Below are positions 1-8,782 of a stretch of DNA of 64,000 nt, in pieces. This stretch comes from Actinacidiphila yeochonensis CN732 (GTDB lineage Bacteria; Actinomycetota; Actinomycetes; Streptomycetales; Streptomycetaceae), in the NCBI RefSeq assembly GCF_000745345.1, contig NZ_JQNR01000005.1, positions 4,154,001-4,218,000 on the forward strand, written 5' to 3'. A program made the translations under genes and the position numbers. Under the pieces are notes generated by a model. The model searched no databases. It was not told where the DNA came from and was given only the letters and a program-made list of their open reading frames with translations. Each line of letters opens with the position of its first letter. Position 1 is the stretch's first letter.

Positions 1-255
1 ACCGCCCAGGGCGACATCGTGATGGTCGTCGGGCAGGCCCTGTCCGCGCGGACGCTGGCGCGGCTCATGCAGCACGCCGGTGCGGTGCGCGCCATGCCGC
101 TCGACATGAACCGGGCCTGGCCCTCCTTCATGTCCTACGACGGCAGCCGCGACCCGTCCGACCCCAGGCCCGCGAACATCCTCGACTTCGAGGACCCGCC
201 GGACCGCTACTACGCGCAGGCCACCCGCGACTTCGTCGCGGTCTACGCCCGGTAG
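1..255 (+). CDS. C-terminal end of a phosphodiester-glycosidase-like protein (5' truncated)
   Basis: An open frame runs in from the left edge and stops at TAG 253-255, giving the last 84 residues of a longer protein. The stretch GQALSARTLARLMQHAGAV followed by RAMPLDMNRAWPSFMSYD resembles the conserved C-terminal part of actinobacterial proteins with a NAGPA/DUF2233 phosphodiester-glycosidase fold, where an Asp-Met-Asn segment lies near the end. Those proteins are usually secreted and are thought to act on phosphodiester-linked sugars. The identification rests on remembered family sequence, and the catalytic core is outside the window. The next gene starts 43 bp downstream on the same strand. 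Confidence 0.55.
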   Translation, partial: TAQGDIVMVVGQALSARTLARLMQHAGAVRAMPLDMNRAWPSFMSYDGSRDPSDPRPANILDFEDPPDRYYAQATRDFVAVYAR

Positions 256-284
256 CCCCCACAAAAAGGGCTTGCCGGGCGCCG

Positions 285-290
285 TAGGCT
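285..290 (+). promoter_or_regulatory. Candidate -10 element (TAGGCT) of a leaderless promoter for the S4 gene
   Basis: TAGGCT ends exactly 7 nt before the ATG at 298, the geometry of a leaderless transcript. No convincing Shine-Dalgarno lies between them and the -35 is poor. Confidence 0.3.
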
Positions 291-297
291 CGGGGGC

Positions 298-693
298 ATG
301 GCGCAAGAACACGGAGCGGGGACGGGCAGCGTCCGCGTGGACAGCTGGATCTGGTGCGTGCGGCTCACCAAGAGCCGGTCCCTGGCGGCAACGGCCTGCC
401 GGGCCGGGCACGTGCGGGTCAACGGCGAGCGGGTGAAGCCGGCCCAGACGGTCAAGGTCGGCGACGAGGTGCGGCTCTTCCACGCGGGCCGCGAGCGGGT
501 GGTCGTCGTCGCCGAACTGCTCCTCAAGCGGGTCGGCCCGCCGCTGGCCGCCAAGGCGTACGTCGACAACAGCCCGCCGCCGCCCCCCAAGGAGGACGCC
601 CTGGCCCTCGGCGTACGCGACCGCGGCACCGGCCGCCCCACCAAGCGCGAGCGCCGCGACCTCGAACGGCTCCACGGGCAGCGCCGGGGCTGA
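298..693 (+). CDS. RNA-binding S4 domain protein, Hsp15-like
   Basis: This 131-residue basic protein starts with an S4 domain: VRVDSWIWCVRLTKSRSLA, then ACRAGHVRVNGERVKP, spanning roughly residues 12-75. The order and length match Hsp15/HslR-type proteins, which in E. coli bind free 50S subunits carrying nascent chains during stalling or heat stress. The C-terminus is a charged tail (RPTKRERRDLERLHGQRRG), also typical of the family. The ATG has no clear ribosome site but sits 7 nt after a TAGGCT box. Role in ribosome rescue is inferred from the family. It may be a generic S4 RNA-binding protein instead of a true Hsp15 orthologue. Confidence 0.85.
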   Translation: MAQEHGAGTGSVRVDSWIWCVRLTKSRSLAATACRAGHVRVNGERVKPAQTVKVGDEVRLFHAGRERVVVVAELLLKRVGPPLAAKAYVDNSPPPPPKEDALALGVRDRGTGRPTKRERRDLERLHGQRRG

Positions 694-790
694 CTCCACG
701 GGAGGTGCGCGGCGCGTCGCGACCGGAATGTCCGCCAGGCGCATATGATCCCGAAAAGCTCGGGAGAAGTCGTCGACGGTGGGAGGCGCG

Positions 791-3058
791 ATGGCCACGC
801 GCGTCGCGAGTCCCGGCGGTGGACCGTCCTCGCAGGGCCCGGGGGCGCTGCGGCGGCTCGGGGCGTTCTGCGCCCGCCACTGGGCGCTGGTCCTCGCCTG
901 CTGGGTCCTCGTCCTGGCCGGGCTGCTGACGGCCCAGCACAGGGCGGGCGGCTCCTACAGCGACGACTTCTCGCTGCCGGGCACCCAGTCGTACGAGGGC
1001 CTCCAGGTGCTCCAGGCGGACGCCCCCGACGTGGGCGGCCAGTCCGCCCCGGTGGTGCTGCACGACGCGCACACCCCGCTCACCGACCTCAGCGACCAGA
1101 TCGGGCAGGCGTCCGACGCCCTCGCCAAGCTCCCGCACGTGTCGTCCACGACGAACCCGCTGGCGTCGGGCTCCGGCGCCCTGTCCTCCGACCACCACAC
1201 CGCGTACATCACCGTGCGGTTCGACACCAACCCGAACTCGCTCGGCCGCTCCTACCTCCACGGGGTCGACCAGGCCGTCGCCCCGCTGCGGTCGGCCGGC
1301 GTGGAGGTGGAGTACGGCGGGTCGCTGGGCGAGCTCGCCCGGCCCTCCGCCAACGACAAAACCAGCGAGGCGATCGGCTTCGGCGTGGCGATCGTGGTCC
1401 TGCTCGTCGGCTTCGGCAGCGTGCTGGCCGCCCTGGTGCCCCTGGTGTCCGCGCTGCTGGCGGTGCTGGCGGGCCTCGCCGTCCTGGCACTGGTCGCGAA
1501 GGCGGTCACCTTCGCCAGCGTCTCGCCGACCCTGGCGACCATGATCGGGCTGGGCGTCGGCATCGACTACGCCCTCTTCCTGCTCACCCGCCACCGGCAG
1601 CGGCTGATCGACGGCGCCGACCCCGTCGACGCCGCCGGCCGCTCCATCTCCACCAGCGGGCGGGCCGTCCTGGTCTCCGGCGTCACGGTGGTCATCGCGC
1701 TGTCCGGACTCTTCGTCTCCCGGGTGTCGTTCATCGGCCGGCTGGGCGCGGCGGCCGGCATCACCGTCGTCACCGCCGTCGTCGGCGCGCTCACTCTCGC
1801 CCCCGCCCTGCTGGGCCTGGCCGGCCGGCACATCGACCGCCTTCGGGTGCGCACCCCGGTGGCCGAGACCGACGCCCCGCCCGGTGAGGAGCCGCGCGGG
1901 GTCTGGCACCGGTACGCGCGCCGGGTCGAGCGGCGCCCGTGGTGGTTCCTGGCCGCCGGGATCGTCGTCCTCGCGGTGCTGGCCATCCCGCTGCTGTCCG
2001 TGCGGCTGGGCCACATCGACGACGGCGCCGACCCCACGAGCTTCACCGACCGCCGGGCCTTCGACCTGATGTCGGACGCCTTCGGGCCCGGCTCGAACGG
2101 GCCGCTGACCGTCGTCGTCGACCAGTCCCGCGTGCCCTCCTCGCAGCGCGCCGCCCTCGCCGACCAGGTCTCCACGACGCTCACCGGGGTGCCCGGCGCG
2201 GCCAGCGCCACCCCGCCCAAGGCCGCGGGTAACGGCGACGTCCTGCTCTCCACCGTCCTGCCGCGCACCGCGCCCCAGGACGCCGGCACCACCGACCTCG
2301 TCAACAACCTCAAGGACGACGTGCTGCCGCAGGCCGTGCGCGGTACGCCCGCCTCCGCGTACGTCACCGGAACCACGGCCTCCCAGGTCGACTTCCGCGA
2401 CATCGTGGCGGCGCGGCTGCCGGCGATCATCGGCGTGGTCGTGGGGCTGGCCTTCCTGATCGTCCTCGCCGTGTTCCGGGGGCCGGCCGTCGCACTGAAG
2501 GCCGCGGTCCTCAACCTGCTGTCCATCGGCGCCTCGTACGGCGTCGTCGTGGCCGTCTTCCAGTGGGGCTGGGGCGGCCCGGCGCTCGGCGTGCACGGGA
2601 AGGTGCCGATCGAGAGCTATGTGCCGATGATGATGTTCGCCATCGTCTTCGGCCTGAGCATGGACTACGAGGTCTTCCTGCTCTCCCGCGTCCACGAGGC
2701 GTGGCTGCGCACCCGCGACCCCCAGGGCAGCGTCGCCCACGCCCTGGAGATCACCGCCCGGGTCATCTCCTGCGCGGCCCTGATCATGGTGAGTGTCTTC
2801 GCCGCGTTCCTTCTCAGCGACAGCATCGTCGTCAAGATGCTCGGCCTCGGCCTGGCGGTGAGCGTCCTGGTGGACGCCACCGTCGTCCGGCTGCTGCTGG
2901 TCCCCGCCGTCATGACACTCATGGGCCGGGCCGCCTGGTGGGTGCCGCGATGGCTGGACCGGCTGCTCCCGCACATCGACACCGAGGGCACCGAGGGCGC
3001 GGATGCCCCCGAGGGCACGGACGGCCCCGGAAGCAGCGAGGGCATGGCCCAGGGGTAG
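791..3058 (+). CDS. MMPL family RND-type transporter
   Basis: A 755-residue membrane protein with the two-fold MmpL layout: an N-terminal membrane helix (about 30-55), an outer domain, a block of membrane helices (about 190-345), a second outer domain and a second helix block (about 540-720). Both halves contain the GxxxDY signature in helix 4 and 10 positions (GLGVGIDYALF and FGLSMDYEVFL), the proton-relay Asp-Tyr pairs of the family. MmpL proteins export lipids or lipid-like molecules using the proton gradient. The ATG at 791 is preferred over the GTG at 779 because GGGAGG sits 6 nt before it. A TATGAT box lies at 744-749. Substrate cannot be read from the sequence. Confidence 0.9.
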   Translation: MATRVASPGGGPSSQGPGALRRLGAFCARHWALVLACWVLVLAGLLTAQHRAGGSYSDDFSLPGTQSYEGLQVLQADAPDVGGQSAPVVLHDAHTPLTDLSDQIGQASDALAKLPHVSSTTNPLASGSGALSSDHHTAYITVRFDTNPNSLGRSYLHGVDQAVAPLRSAGVEVEYGGSLGELARPSANDKTSEAIGFGVAIVVLLVGFGSVLAALVPLVSALLAVLAGLAVLALVAKAVTFASVSPTLATMIGLGVGIDYALFLLTRHRQRLIDGADPVDAAGRSISTSGRAVLVSGVTVVIALSGLFVSRVSFIGRLGAAAGITVVTAVVGALTLAPALLGLAGRHIDRLRVRTPVAETDAPPGEEPRGVWHRYARRVERRPWWFLAAGIVVLAVLAIPLLSVRLGHIDDGADPTSFTDRRAFDLMSDAFGPGSNGPLTVVVDQSRVPSSQRAALADQVSTTLTGVPGAASATPPKAAGNGDVLLSTVLPRTAPQDAGTTDLVNNLKDDVLPQAVRGTPASAYVTGTTASQVDFRDIVAARLPAIIGVVVGLAFLIVLAVFRGPAVALKAAVLNLLSIGASYGVVVAVFQWGWGGPALGVHGKVPIESYVPMMMFAIVFGLSMDYEVFLLSRVHEAWLRTRDPQGSVAHALEITARVISCAALIMVSVFAAFLLSDSIVVKMLGLGLAVSVLVDATVVRLLLVPAVMTLMGRAAWWVPRWLDRLLPHIDTEGTEGADAPEGTDGPGSSEGMAQG

Positions 3059-3143
3059 GCCAGGGTAGCGCCGTTCCGGCAGGATCGCCCGGAAGCACTC
3101 AGGGGTTGCCAACTGCCGGGCGCCGTCTGGAAAAATCCGTGGA

Positions 3144-4012
3144 GTGCAGACACCGACCAGCGACACCCCGCACCTGCTCGCCATCAGTGACCTGCACGTC
3201 GGGTACGAGGCGAACCGTGCCCTGGTGGAGCGCATGCGCCCGGGCAACGACGGCGACTGGCTGATCCTCGCCGGTGACGTCGCCGAACGCGTCGACGACG
3301 TGCTGTGGGCGATCCGCACCCTGAAGCAGCACTTCGGCACCGTCGTCTGGACGCCCGGCAACCACGAGCTGTGGACGCACCCCGCCGACCCCGTCACCCT
3401 GCGCGGTGAGGCCCGCTACCTGCACCTCGTCGAGGAGCTGCGCGGCCTGGGCGTCCACACCCCGGAGGACCCCTACCCGCTGTGGGAGACCCCCGAAGGC
3501 CCCGTCGCGGTGTGCCCCATGGCCCTGCTCTACGACTACACCTGGCGCGACGGCACCCCCGGCGCCACCACCAAGGAGGAGGCCCTCGCGCAGTCCCGGG
3601 AGCTCGGCGTGGTCTGCACCGACGAGGCGATGCTCCACCCCGACCCGCTGCCCGGCATCGACGACTGGTGCCGGGCGCGGGTCGCGGCCACCGCCGAACG
3701 CCTGTCCGCCCTCGGCCCCGACCTGCCGACCGTCCTCGTCAACCACTGGCCGCTGCACCGCGACCCGACCGCCGTGCTGCGCTACCCGTCCTTCGCCCTG
3801 TGGTGCGGCACCGAACTGACCGAGGACTGGCACATCCGCTACCACGCCACCGAGGTCGTCTACGGCCACCTGCACATCCCGCGTGTCATCTGGCGGGACG
3901 GGGTGCGGTTCACCGAGGTCTCCCTCGGCTACCCGCGAGAATGGGGCGCCCGCCCGCCGGACCCGCGGGGCCGCGCCGGATCCTTCCCGGACGGGCGGGG
4001 GCCGGCCGGTGA
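3144..4012 (+). CDS. Metallophosphoesterase with a C-terminal frameshift
   Basis: Calcineurin-like phosphoesterase. Metal-binding motifs are in order: ISDLHVG near residue 13, LILAGDVAE near 42, TPGNHELW near 72, LVNHWPLH near 200 and VVYGHLHIPR near 243. The same frame reads on to 4211 through arginine-rich sequence unlike the family. In the frame one base back, the text continues as RRILPGRAGAGR and stops at 4010-4012, where TGA overlaps the GTG start of the next gene. From GTG 3144 to that stop is 869 nt, one base short of a whole frame, so a base was probably lost between about 3942 and 3980. Pairing with a phosphopantetheinyl transferase is common in Streptomyces. Substrate unknown. Confidence 0.85.
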
Positions 4013-4701
4013 TCGAGCACCTCGTGCCGCCCGCGGTGCGCACCCGCGCCGCCTACGGCGACGAACTCGACCACGCCCCCCTCCACCCGGAGGAGGAGGC
4101 AGCCGTCGCGCGGGCCGTCCCCAAGCGCGGCAACGAGTTCCGCGCCGGCCGTGCCTGCGCCCGGGAGGCGCTCTCCCGGCTGGGGCGAGGGCCCGTCGCC
4201 ATCCCGCGTGACACCCGGCACGGCGCTCCGGTCTGGCCCGACGGCGTCGTCGGCAGCATCACGCACTGCCAGGGCTACCGCGCCGCCGCCGTCGCCCTGG
4301 TCGGCGACATCCTCACCCTGGGCATCGACGCCGAACCGCACGAGCCGCTCCCCGACGGCGTCATCGACGTCATCCACTCCACCGACCGGGAACGCGCCGC
4401 GCTCGCCGCGCTCGCCGGGAGCGCACCGGGCACCCACTGGGACCGGCTGCTGTTCAGCGCCAAGGAGACCGTCTACAAGGCCTGGTACCCCTATCACCGG
4501 CGGATGCTCGACTTCACCGAGGCCGAACTGCTCTTCCAGGCCCCCGAACCGGCCGCCCCCGACCGCGGCACCTACACGGCCCGGCTGCTCGTCCCGGGCC
4601 CCCTGCTGGCCGAAGGCGTCGGCCCCGAGGTCTTCACCGGACGCTGGACCACCCGCGGCGGACTCGCCGTCACCGCGATCACGGTTCCGAACGGGCCGTG
4701 A
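4009..4701 (+). CDS. 4'-phosphopantetheinyl transferase, Sfp/EntD type
   Basis: This 230-residue enzyme attaches the phosphopantetheine arm of CoA to carrier proteins of fatty acid, polyketide or non-ribosomal peptide synthases. Family marks are visible: GNEFRAGRACAREAL near residue 45, GSITHCQGYRAAAV near 85, the metal-binding Asp in LGIDAEPHEPL near 107, and the FSAKETVYKAWYP helix near 155, whose Glu-Lys pair is diagnostic. The GTG at 4009 is chosen because the metallophosphoesterase stop overlaps it as GTGA, implying translational coupling. The frame is open further upstream, but that extension is antisense-like and lacks the motif. No biosynthetic cluster is adjacent, so it probably serves clusters elsewhere in the genome. 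Confidence 0.93.
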   Translation: MIEHLVPPAVRTRAAYGDELDHAPLHPEEEAAVARAVPKRGNEFRAGRACAREALSRLGRGPVAIPRDTRHGAPVWPDGVVGSITHCQGYRAAAVALVGDILTLGIDAEPHEPLPDGVIDVIHSTDRERAALAALAGSAPGTHWDRLLFSAKETVYKAWYPYHRRMLDFTEAELLFQAPEPAAPDRGTYTARLLVPGPLLAEGVGPEVFTGRWTTRGGLAVTAITVPNGP

Positions 4702-4813
4702 GCGCACCGCCCGGGGCGACCGGCGGCGGCCGGACGGGGAAGGCGGGGGAGGGCCCGCCGGGGGTCGGCGGCGCGGCGCGCGCAAGGGGCGGGGCGTCCG
4801 GCAGAGTGGGAGC

Positions 4814-5404
4814 ATGGATCAGCCCGAGGTCCCGGCGCCGCACGACCCGCACGTACGGCACCTGCGTGTCCTCTTCCTGGCCGTGATCACCGGGAGCCTC
4901 CTCTTCCTGGTCCCGTGGATCGGCTACCTGGCGGTGAGCCTTCCCGAGCACCACGAGGTCGACCAGTGGCGCCTGGCCTGGGTCGGCTTCGACGGGGCGC
5001 TGGTCGCGGCTCTCGGCACCACGGCGTGGTGCGCCTGGCGCCGGCTCCAGATCTTCGTCCCGTGGGCGCTGGTCACCGCCGCTCTGCTGTGCTGCGACGC
5101 GTGGTTCGACATCGTCCTCGACTGGAACAGCGACGACCTGCTCGGCGCGATCCTCACCGCGGCCCTCGCCGAACTGCCCCTCGCCGCCTTGCTGGTGTAC
5201 GCGGCCCGCAAGATGATGCGGCTGACCCTCCTCCTCGCGTGGCGGCGGGTCGGCCGCACGGGCCCGGTGCCGCCGCTGTCCCGCCTGACCCTGGTCGAGC
5301 TGACCGGCGACGGCCCCGCGGCGCAACCCCCGCGCCCCGACGGTGACCGCGGCGGCCGGGGCGGCCGCGGTCCGGGCCCGCGCCGCCGGGGCGCCCGCTC
5401 CTGA
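4814..5404 (+). CDS. Four-helix membrane protein of unknown function
   Basis: A 196-residue protein that I do not recognise. Four hydrophobic segments are clear: about residues 16-38 (LFLAVITGSLLFLVPWIGYL), 54-72, 79-95 (FVPWALVTAALLCCDAWFDI) and 108-126. The C-terminal 50 residues are polar, rich in Gly, Pro and Arg, and probably cytoplasmic. The short loop DAWFDIVLDWNSDD between helices 3 and 4 is acidic. The ATG at 4814 follows GTGGGAG at a normal distance. It is the last gene of the forward run before the convergent DUF6227 gene. Similar proteins are annotated only as hypothetical in Streptomyces as far as I recall. Confidence 0.8.
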   Translation: MDQPEVPAPHDPHVRHLRVLFLAVITGSLLFLVPWIGYLAVSLPEHHEVDQWRLAWVGFDGALVAALGTTAWCAWRRLQIFVPWALVTAALLCCDAWFDIVLDWNSDDLLGAILTAALAELPLAALLVYAARKMMRLTLLLAWRRVGRTGPVPPLSRLTLVELTGDGPAAQPPRPDGDRGGRGGRGPGPRRRGARS

Positions 5405-5469
5405 CGGTTCCGGACCTCACCGGTGTCCCTCTGGTGTCCGGACCTGGTCCGCGCGGGCCCGGGTGGCCC

Positions 5470-6330
5470 TCAGCCCGCCTCGATCCGGCGCACGGCGACG
5501 TCGAGCGCGGCCTCCCGCGTCCCGTAGACCTCGCACACCGGACCGCCGTCCGGGGTCCTGGTGTGGTCGATCTCCCACAGGCTCAGCTCCGTGCCGTCCG
5601 GCAGCAGGAACGCGTGCTCGTACAGGCTCCAGGACACCGACCGCCCGCCGATCACCATGCTGCGACGGGCCTCGATGCGGATCGCGTAGCCGACCGAGGC
5701 CCGCAGCCGCCGCCGCGTCTCCGTGCCGGGCGCGTCGGCGTTGGACGCCCTGCGCATCAGCCGCCGCGCGTGGTCGGGTGAGCCCTGCTCGGTGTAGTCG
5801 CGGCGGTGGCACCCGGACTCGTCCGGGTCCGGTACCAGGTCGAACAGGCCCGTGGCGTCGGCGTCGGCGGCCTCGTCGGTTGCATCGCGGACCGCCGACG
5901 GCGCGCCGGGTTCGAGGGAGAGGGCTTCCGCAGCGTGGGGCGCGCGAACGCCGGGCCCCGCGTGCAGGTCGAAGACGGCGTCCACGGCCCATTCCGCGGC
6001 GGCCAGCTCCAACGCGTCGCCGAAGACCAGTCGGTGGACGGCCGTGCCGGGCCCCGTGTCGTGCTCCAGCTCCCACACCAGCCGCACCCCGCCGTCGGGA
6101 AGCAGGAAGCTGTGCCGGTAGGTACGGCGGTCCATCGGCCGCGGCGGCCCGTTGGTGTGGCGGCAGGACTGGACCGCGCACCAGTGCAGCAGCGCCGAGC
6201 GCACCTCGGCCAGCTCCACCGCGGCGGCCTCCCCGTTCTCCGCCCGGTCCAGTAACGCCGCCAGCTGATCCGCCGGCAGACCACCGCTCCTGGCGATCCC
6301 CTGCTCGCCCCGCACAGGCTCCGCGTCCAT
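5470..6330 (-). CDS. DUF6227 family protein
   Basis: A 286-residue soluble protein matching the Streptomyces family DUF6227 as I remember it. It contains an internal repeat: YRHSFLLPDGGVRLVWELEH in the first half and YEHAFLLPDGTELSLWEIDH in the second, each preceded by an arginine-rich helix (the second begins DHARRLMRRASNADAPG). The linker between halves is acidic. The start at 6330 is chosen because GGGAGG lies about 9 nt before it; the frame is open to 6420. No catalytic motif is visible. It is convergent with the membrane protein gene. Function is unknown; the duplication suggests a two-lobed or pseudo-dimeric fold. Confidence 0.85.
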   Translation of the reverse strand: MDAEPVRGEQGIARSGGLPADQLAALLDRAENGEAAAVELAEVRSALLHWCAVQSCRHTNGPPRPMDRRTYRHSFLLPDGGVRLVWELEHDTGPGTAVHRLVFGDALELAAAEWAVDAVFDLHAGPGVRAPHAAEALSLEPGAPSAVRDATDEAADADATGLFDLVPDPDESGCHRRDYTEQGSPDHARRLMRRASNADAPGTETRRRLRASVGYAIRIEARRSMVIGGRSVSWSLYEHAFLLPDGTELSLWEIDHTRTPDGGPVCEVYGTREAALDVAVRRIEAG

Positions 6331-6613
6331 CAGGCCCTCCCGGCTCCCCACCGTCCCGCGCCTCCGCGGGCGACACACGGTAGTAGCCCGTTCGCGCACC
6401 GCACCCCGGAACGGGCACAAATCCCACCACGTCTACGCTCCGGTCCACACGGCCTACGCCGTTCGGGCCCTATTCCCTACGCCATAAGCACACCCGTTGT
6501 GATTCGTCCACTTTTCGCCGGGGACTTCATTCGTACGGACGACGTGCTCGGTTCCTCTGGTCCGCCCCTGGGAGAGGGGGAGCTGACGACCCGTCCGGGC
6601 GGTGACGGCCGGT

Positions 6614-7285
6614 CTACCCCTCCAGCCCGGCGCACCACCGCAGCGCGCCCAGCAGGTGGCCGCGGAAGCCGGGGTCGGCGTAGGCCGAAGGGAGGTGCCC
6701 GAGCGCCGTGTACAGCACCCGGCCCCGCCCCACCTCGTGGCACCAGGCCACCGGGTGGGGCGCGCCCATGGTGCCGCCCTCGTACGACGCCTCGTCCACC
6801 TCGGCGAGTACCCGCACGCCGCGCCCGGCCGGGCCGGCGCGGAAGTCGTACCACTCGTCGGTCCACCGCCACACCGCCGGCAGGTGGGCGGTGGCGGGGT
6901 GGTCCCGGTCGCGGACCAGCACGTCACCCGGCTGGATCTCGGGGTGGCCGGCGAAACGGGCGCCCAGCAGCTGGCCGTAGTAGGGCCAGCCGAACTCCGC
7001 GCAGGTCGCCGCGTGCACCGCGAGGAGCCCGCCGCCGGCCGCCACGTAGCCGCGCAGCGCCGCGCGGGCCCGGTCGTCGAGCACCTCGCCGGTGGGGGAG
7101 AGGAACACCACCGCCGCGCAGCCGGCCAGCATCTCCGGCCGCAGGGCGCGGGTGTCCTGGGTGTGGAGCGTCGACAGGCCGCATCCGGTGGCGAGTTCGG
7201 CGAGAGCCGCGGCACCCGGCGCGATCGACTCGTGCCGGTAGCCTGCCGTCGCGCTGAACACCAGAACGCCGGTGGCCGCCCTCAC
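6614..7285 (-). CDS. ThuA domain protein (glutamine-amidotransferase-like fold)
   Basis: A 223-residue ThuA-like domain. It opens with VLVFSATAGYRHESI, continues with LRPEMLAGCAAVVFLSPTGE, LRGYVAAGGGLLAVHAATC near residue 90, and ends with RVLYTALGHLPSAYADPGF, the conserved closing motif of the family. ThuA proteins are linked to trehalose and other sugar utilisation, but the reaction is not established. The GTG start at 7285 is favoured because the preceding zinc-ribbon gene ends with TGA overlapping it as GTGA. A longer frame upstream is low-complexity Arg-Pro-Gly sequence in the wrong frame for that gene. It is probably the third gene of a coupled operon starting at 7639. Confidence 0.87.
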   Translation of the reverse strand: MRAATGVLVFSATAGYRHESIAPGAAALAELATGCGLSTLHTQDTRALRPEMLAGCAAVVFLSPTGEVLDDRARAALRGYVAAGGGLLAVHAATCAEFGWPYYGQLLGARFAGHPEIQPGDVLVRDRDHPATAHLPAVWRWTDEWYDFRAGPAGRGVRVLAEVDEASYEGGTMGAPHPVAWCHEVGRGRVLYTALGHLPSAYADPGFRGHLLGALRWCAGLEG

Positions 7286-7559
7286 CTCGGACCGCCCGGC
7301 CGGTCCTGCCGGCTGCCGGGCTCCGCGTCCCGGCCGCCGCCTCGGGCTTCCGCGCCCGCGGCGGGGGAGGCGCCCGACGGCGCCTCCGGGGGACGGCGGA
7401 AGGGGGCGGCGCGGCGGGGAAGGGTTCGCCGCACCGGGCGCACGCCGGTCCGGCGGTCTCGCGGAACGCCCCGCACCCGGCGCAGACCCGCTCCAGCCAG
7501 CACGCGGGGTCGCCGCCCTGCTCACCGGGTCCGGGCCCGGCGTCCCCGGGGCGGGTCAC
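7282..7559 (-). pseudogene. Small zinc-ribbon protein, frameshifted
   Basis: The N-terminal frame from GTG 7559 (GGGAGG 7 nt upstream) encodes CWLERVCAGCGAFRE then CARCGEPFP, a C-x2-C / C-x2-C zinc ribbon in the first 50 residues. The strong third-position G/C bias then moves to another frame, which reads RRPPEAPSGASPAAG onward and stops at 7282, overlapping the ThuA start as GTGA. The two pieces cover 278 nt, one base short of a full frame, with the break near 7395-7420 in C-rich DNA. Intact, it would be about 92 residues: a zinc ribbon plus a disordered Ala/Gly/Arg tail. Probably an assembly error or a recent mutation. Function unknown. Confidence 0.55.
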
Positions 7560-7639
7560 GGGCGCGCCTCCCGCCGGGCGAGGGCGGTCGACCGCCGCGC
7601 CGGCGGTATCGGCGGGGCGGATGCGGGGGTGCGGTCCAT
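7556..7639 (-). CDS. Possible 27-residue peptide coupled to the zinc-ribbon gene
   Basis: A very short reading frame starts at ATG 7639 with GAGGAGG 7 nt upstream, one of the best ribosome sites nearby, and its TGA overlaps the GTG start of the zinc-ribbon gene as GTGA. The peptide is basic and proline-rich (MDRTPASAPPIPPARR then STALARREARP). I know no homologue. It could be a true small protein, a leader that couples translation, or the 5' part of a gene whose frame is damaged. The ribosome site and stop-start overlap are the only support. Confidence 0.4.
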   Translation of the reverse strand: MDRTPASAPPIPPARRSTALARREARP

Positions 7640-7994
7640 GCCGTGGCCTCCTCGCGTCTCCGGCGCCCTGGGCGGTCCAGGGCCGGTACGAAGGGCCCGG
7701 CCGGTGTCCGTGCCCCGGCGCCCGGCCGCCGCTCGCGGACCGCCCCGACGACCGGGGCCGACGCTGCCTCCGGCTCCGGCTCCGGCGGGAGGAGGCCGGG
7801 GTGCGGAGGGGCGGGCGGCGGTCCGGGCGCGAACGGGTCCTCGGGTGGTGCGGCGGTGCGCCACGGCAGCTTACGCGCGATCCGGGGCGTTCGGCCCGCC
7901 CCGAATCCGCCGAACCCGCCGGCCAAGGGGCAGCCCCGGAGCGGCCCTTCCCGCATCCGGTCGGCCCGGCTGTCCGCTGGTGGGCGGGCGGCCG
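7640..7994. other. Intergenic region with no recognised gene
   Basis: About 355 bp of G/C-rich sequence between the TetR stop and the 27-residue frame. Open frames here are Arg/Pro/Gly-rich and lack a ribosome site or family motif. It presumably carries the promoter for the leftward peptide / zinc-ribbon / ThuA operon, but I cannot single out a box. Confidence 0.4.
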
Positions 7995-8639
7995 CTACGC
8001 CCGGTCGTCCAGGTAGTGCCGCCGGCCCAGGCCGATGATCCGCATGCGCAGCCGCGCGTCCCCGGTCACCCGCTCGCGCGCGGCGGGGTCGTCCGGCGCG
8101 GCGTCCAGCAGCCCGGCCGCAGTGGCCACCATGTCGTCCACGTACAGCTTGGCGAGCACCAGCAGTTCCCGCCGGGACCAGCCCTTCGAGACGGGCTGCA
8201 CGGACAGGCCCGCGGCCACCTCGGCGGTGAACCGGTCGAGCTGCGCCGCTATCGCCTCGCGCACCGCCTGGACCCCGCCGTGCCGTTCGCGGGCGATGAA
8301 GCGGACGTGCGGACGGTGTTCGTCGACGTAGGAGGTGGTGAGGGAGACGGCCCGCTCGATGAGCGCGTCCGGCGAGGTGTCGTCCGCGCTCCGCGCCAGC
8401 ACGGTCTGGATCATGGCGTGCAGGCTGCCCAGCGCCTCGTCGACGAGGGCGACCCCGAAGCCGTCCATGTCCGGGAAGTGCCGGTAGAAGGCTGTGGGCG
8501 AGACGCCCACCTCGCGGGTGAGTTCGCGCAGGCCCAGGCTGCTGAGGTTCTGGTGCTTCAGGAGCCGCAGCCCCGCGTCCAGGAGGGCCTGCCGGGTCTG
8601 CGCCTTGCGCTCCTGCCGGACGCCCGGGGTGTGACTCAT
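7995..8639 (-). CDS. TetR family regulator, FabR-like
   Basis: A 214-residue repressor. The N-terminal helix-turn-helix reads LRELTREVGVSPTAFYRHF with RQERKAQTRQALLDAGLRL before it, close to E. coli FabR, and the later segment VRFIARERHGGVQAVREAIA also mirrors FabR (LLLRERSG...AAFRAAVAREI). FabR controls unsaturated fatty acid genes through acyl-ACP/CoA sensing, so a lipid-responsive role is plausible but not shown here. It is divergent from a small membrane protein gene; the shared region holds two copies of a CAGTRAACAASTGT-like site (8646-8659 and 8692-8705) and overlapping promoters, pointing to autoregulation. The ligand is unknown. Confidence 0.88.
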   Translation of the reverse strand: MSHTPGVRQERKAQTRQALLDAGLRLLKHQNLSSLGLRELTREVGVSPTAFYRHFPDMDGFGVALVDEALGSLHAMIQTVLARSADDTSPDALIERAVSLTTSYVDEHRPHVRFIARERHGGVQAVREAIAAQLDRFTAEVAAGLSVQPVSKGWSRRELLVLAKLYVDDMVATAAGLLDAAPDDPAARERVTGDARLRMRIIGLGRRHYLDDRA

Positions 8640-8645
8640 GTCATT

Positions 8646-8705
8646 CAGTAAACAACTGTTCCCCTTGGGTCGCCAATCTAGACTGATGGGTCAGTGAACA
8701 AGTGT
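8646..8705. promoter_or_regulatory. Divergent promoter with two similar TetR-type sites
   Basis: CAGTAAACAACTGT at 8646-8659 and CAGTGAACAAGTGT at 8692-8705 are direct copies with start points 46 bp apart. Between them TAGACT at 8679-8684, with TGTTCC 16 nt upstream, fits a rightward promoter; on the other strand TAGATT, 17 nt after ACTTGT, fits a leftward one. The arrangement suits autorepression by the FabR-like protein. Confidence 0.5.
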
Positions 8706-8782
8706 CATCTGAAATGCCGGAACCCGGCCCGCCCGCGGGCCTTCGCCGGACCACCGCCAAGCGCACCGGAGGTGCCGCAGTC

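Noticed and set aside
524..3397. A 957-codon open frame on the minus strand across the MMPL gene
   Set aside because: Arg/Gly/Asp-rich shadow of the coding strand; MMPL motifs on the plus strand are clear.
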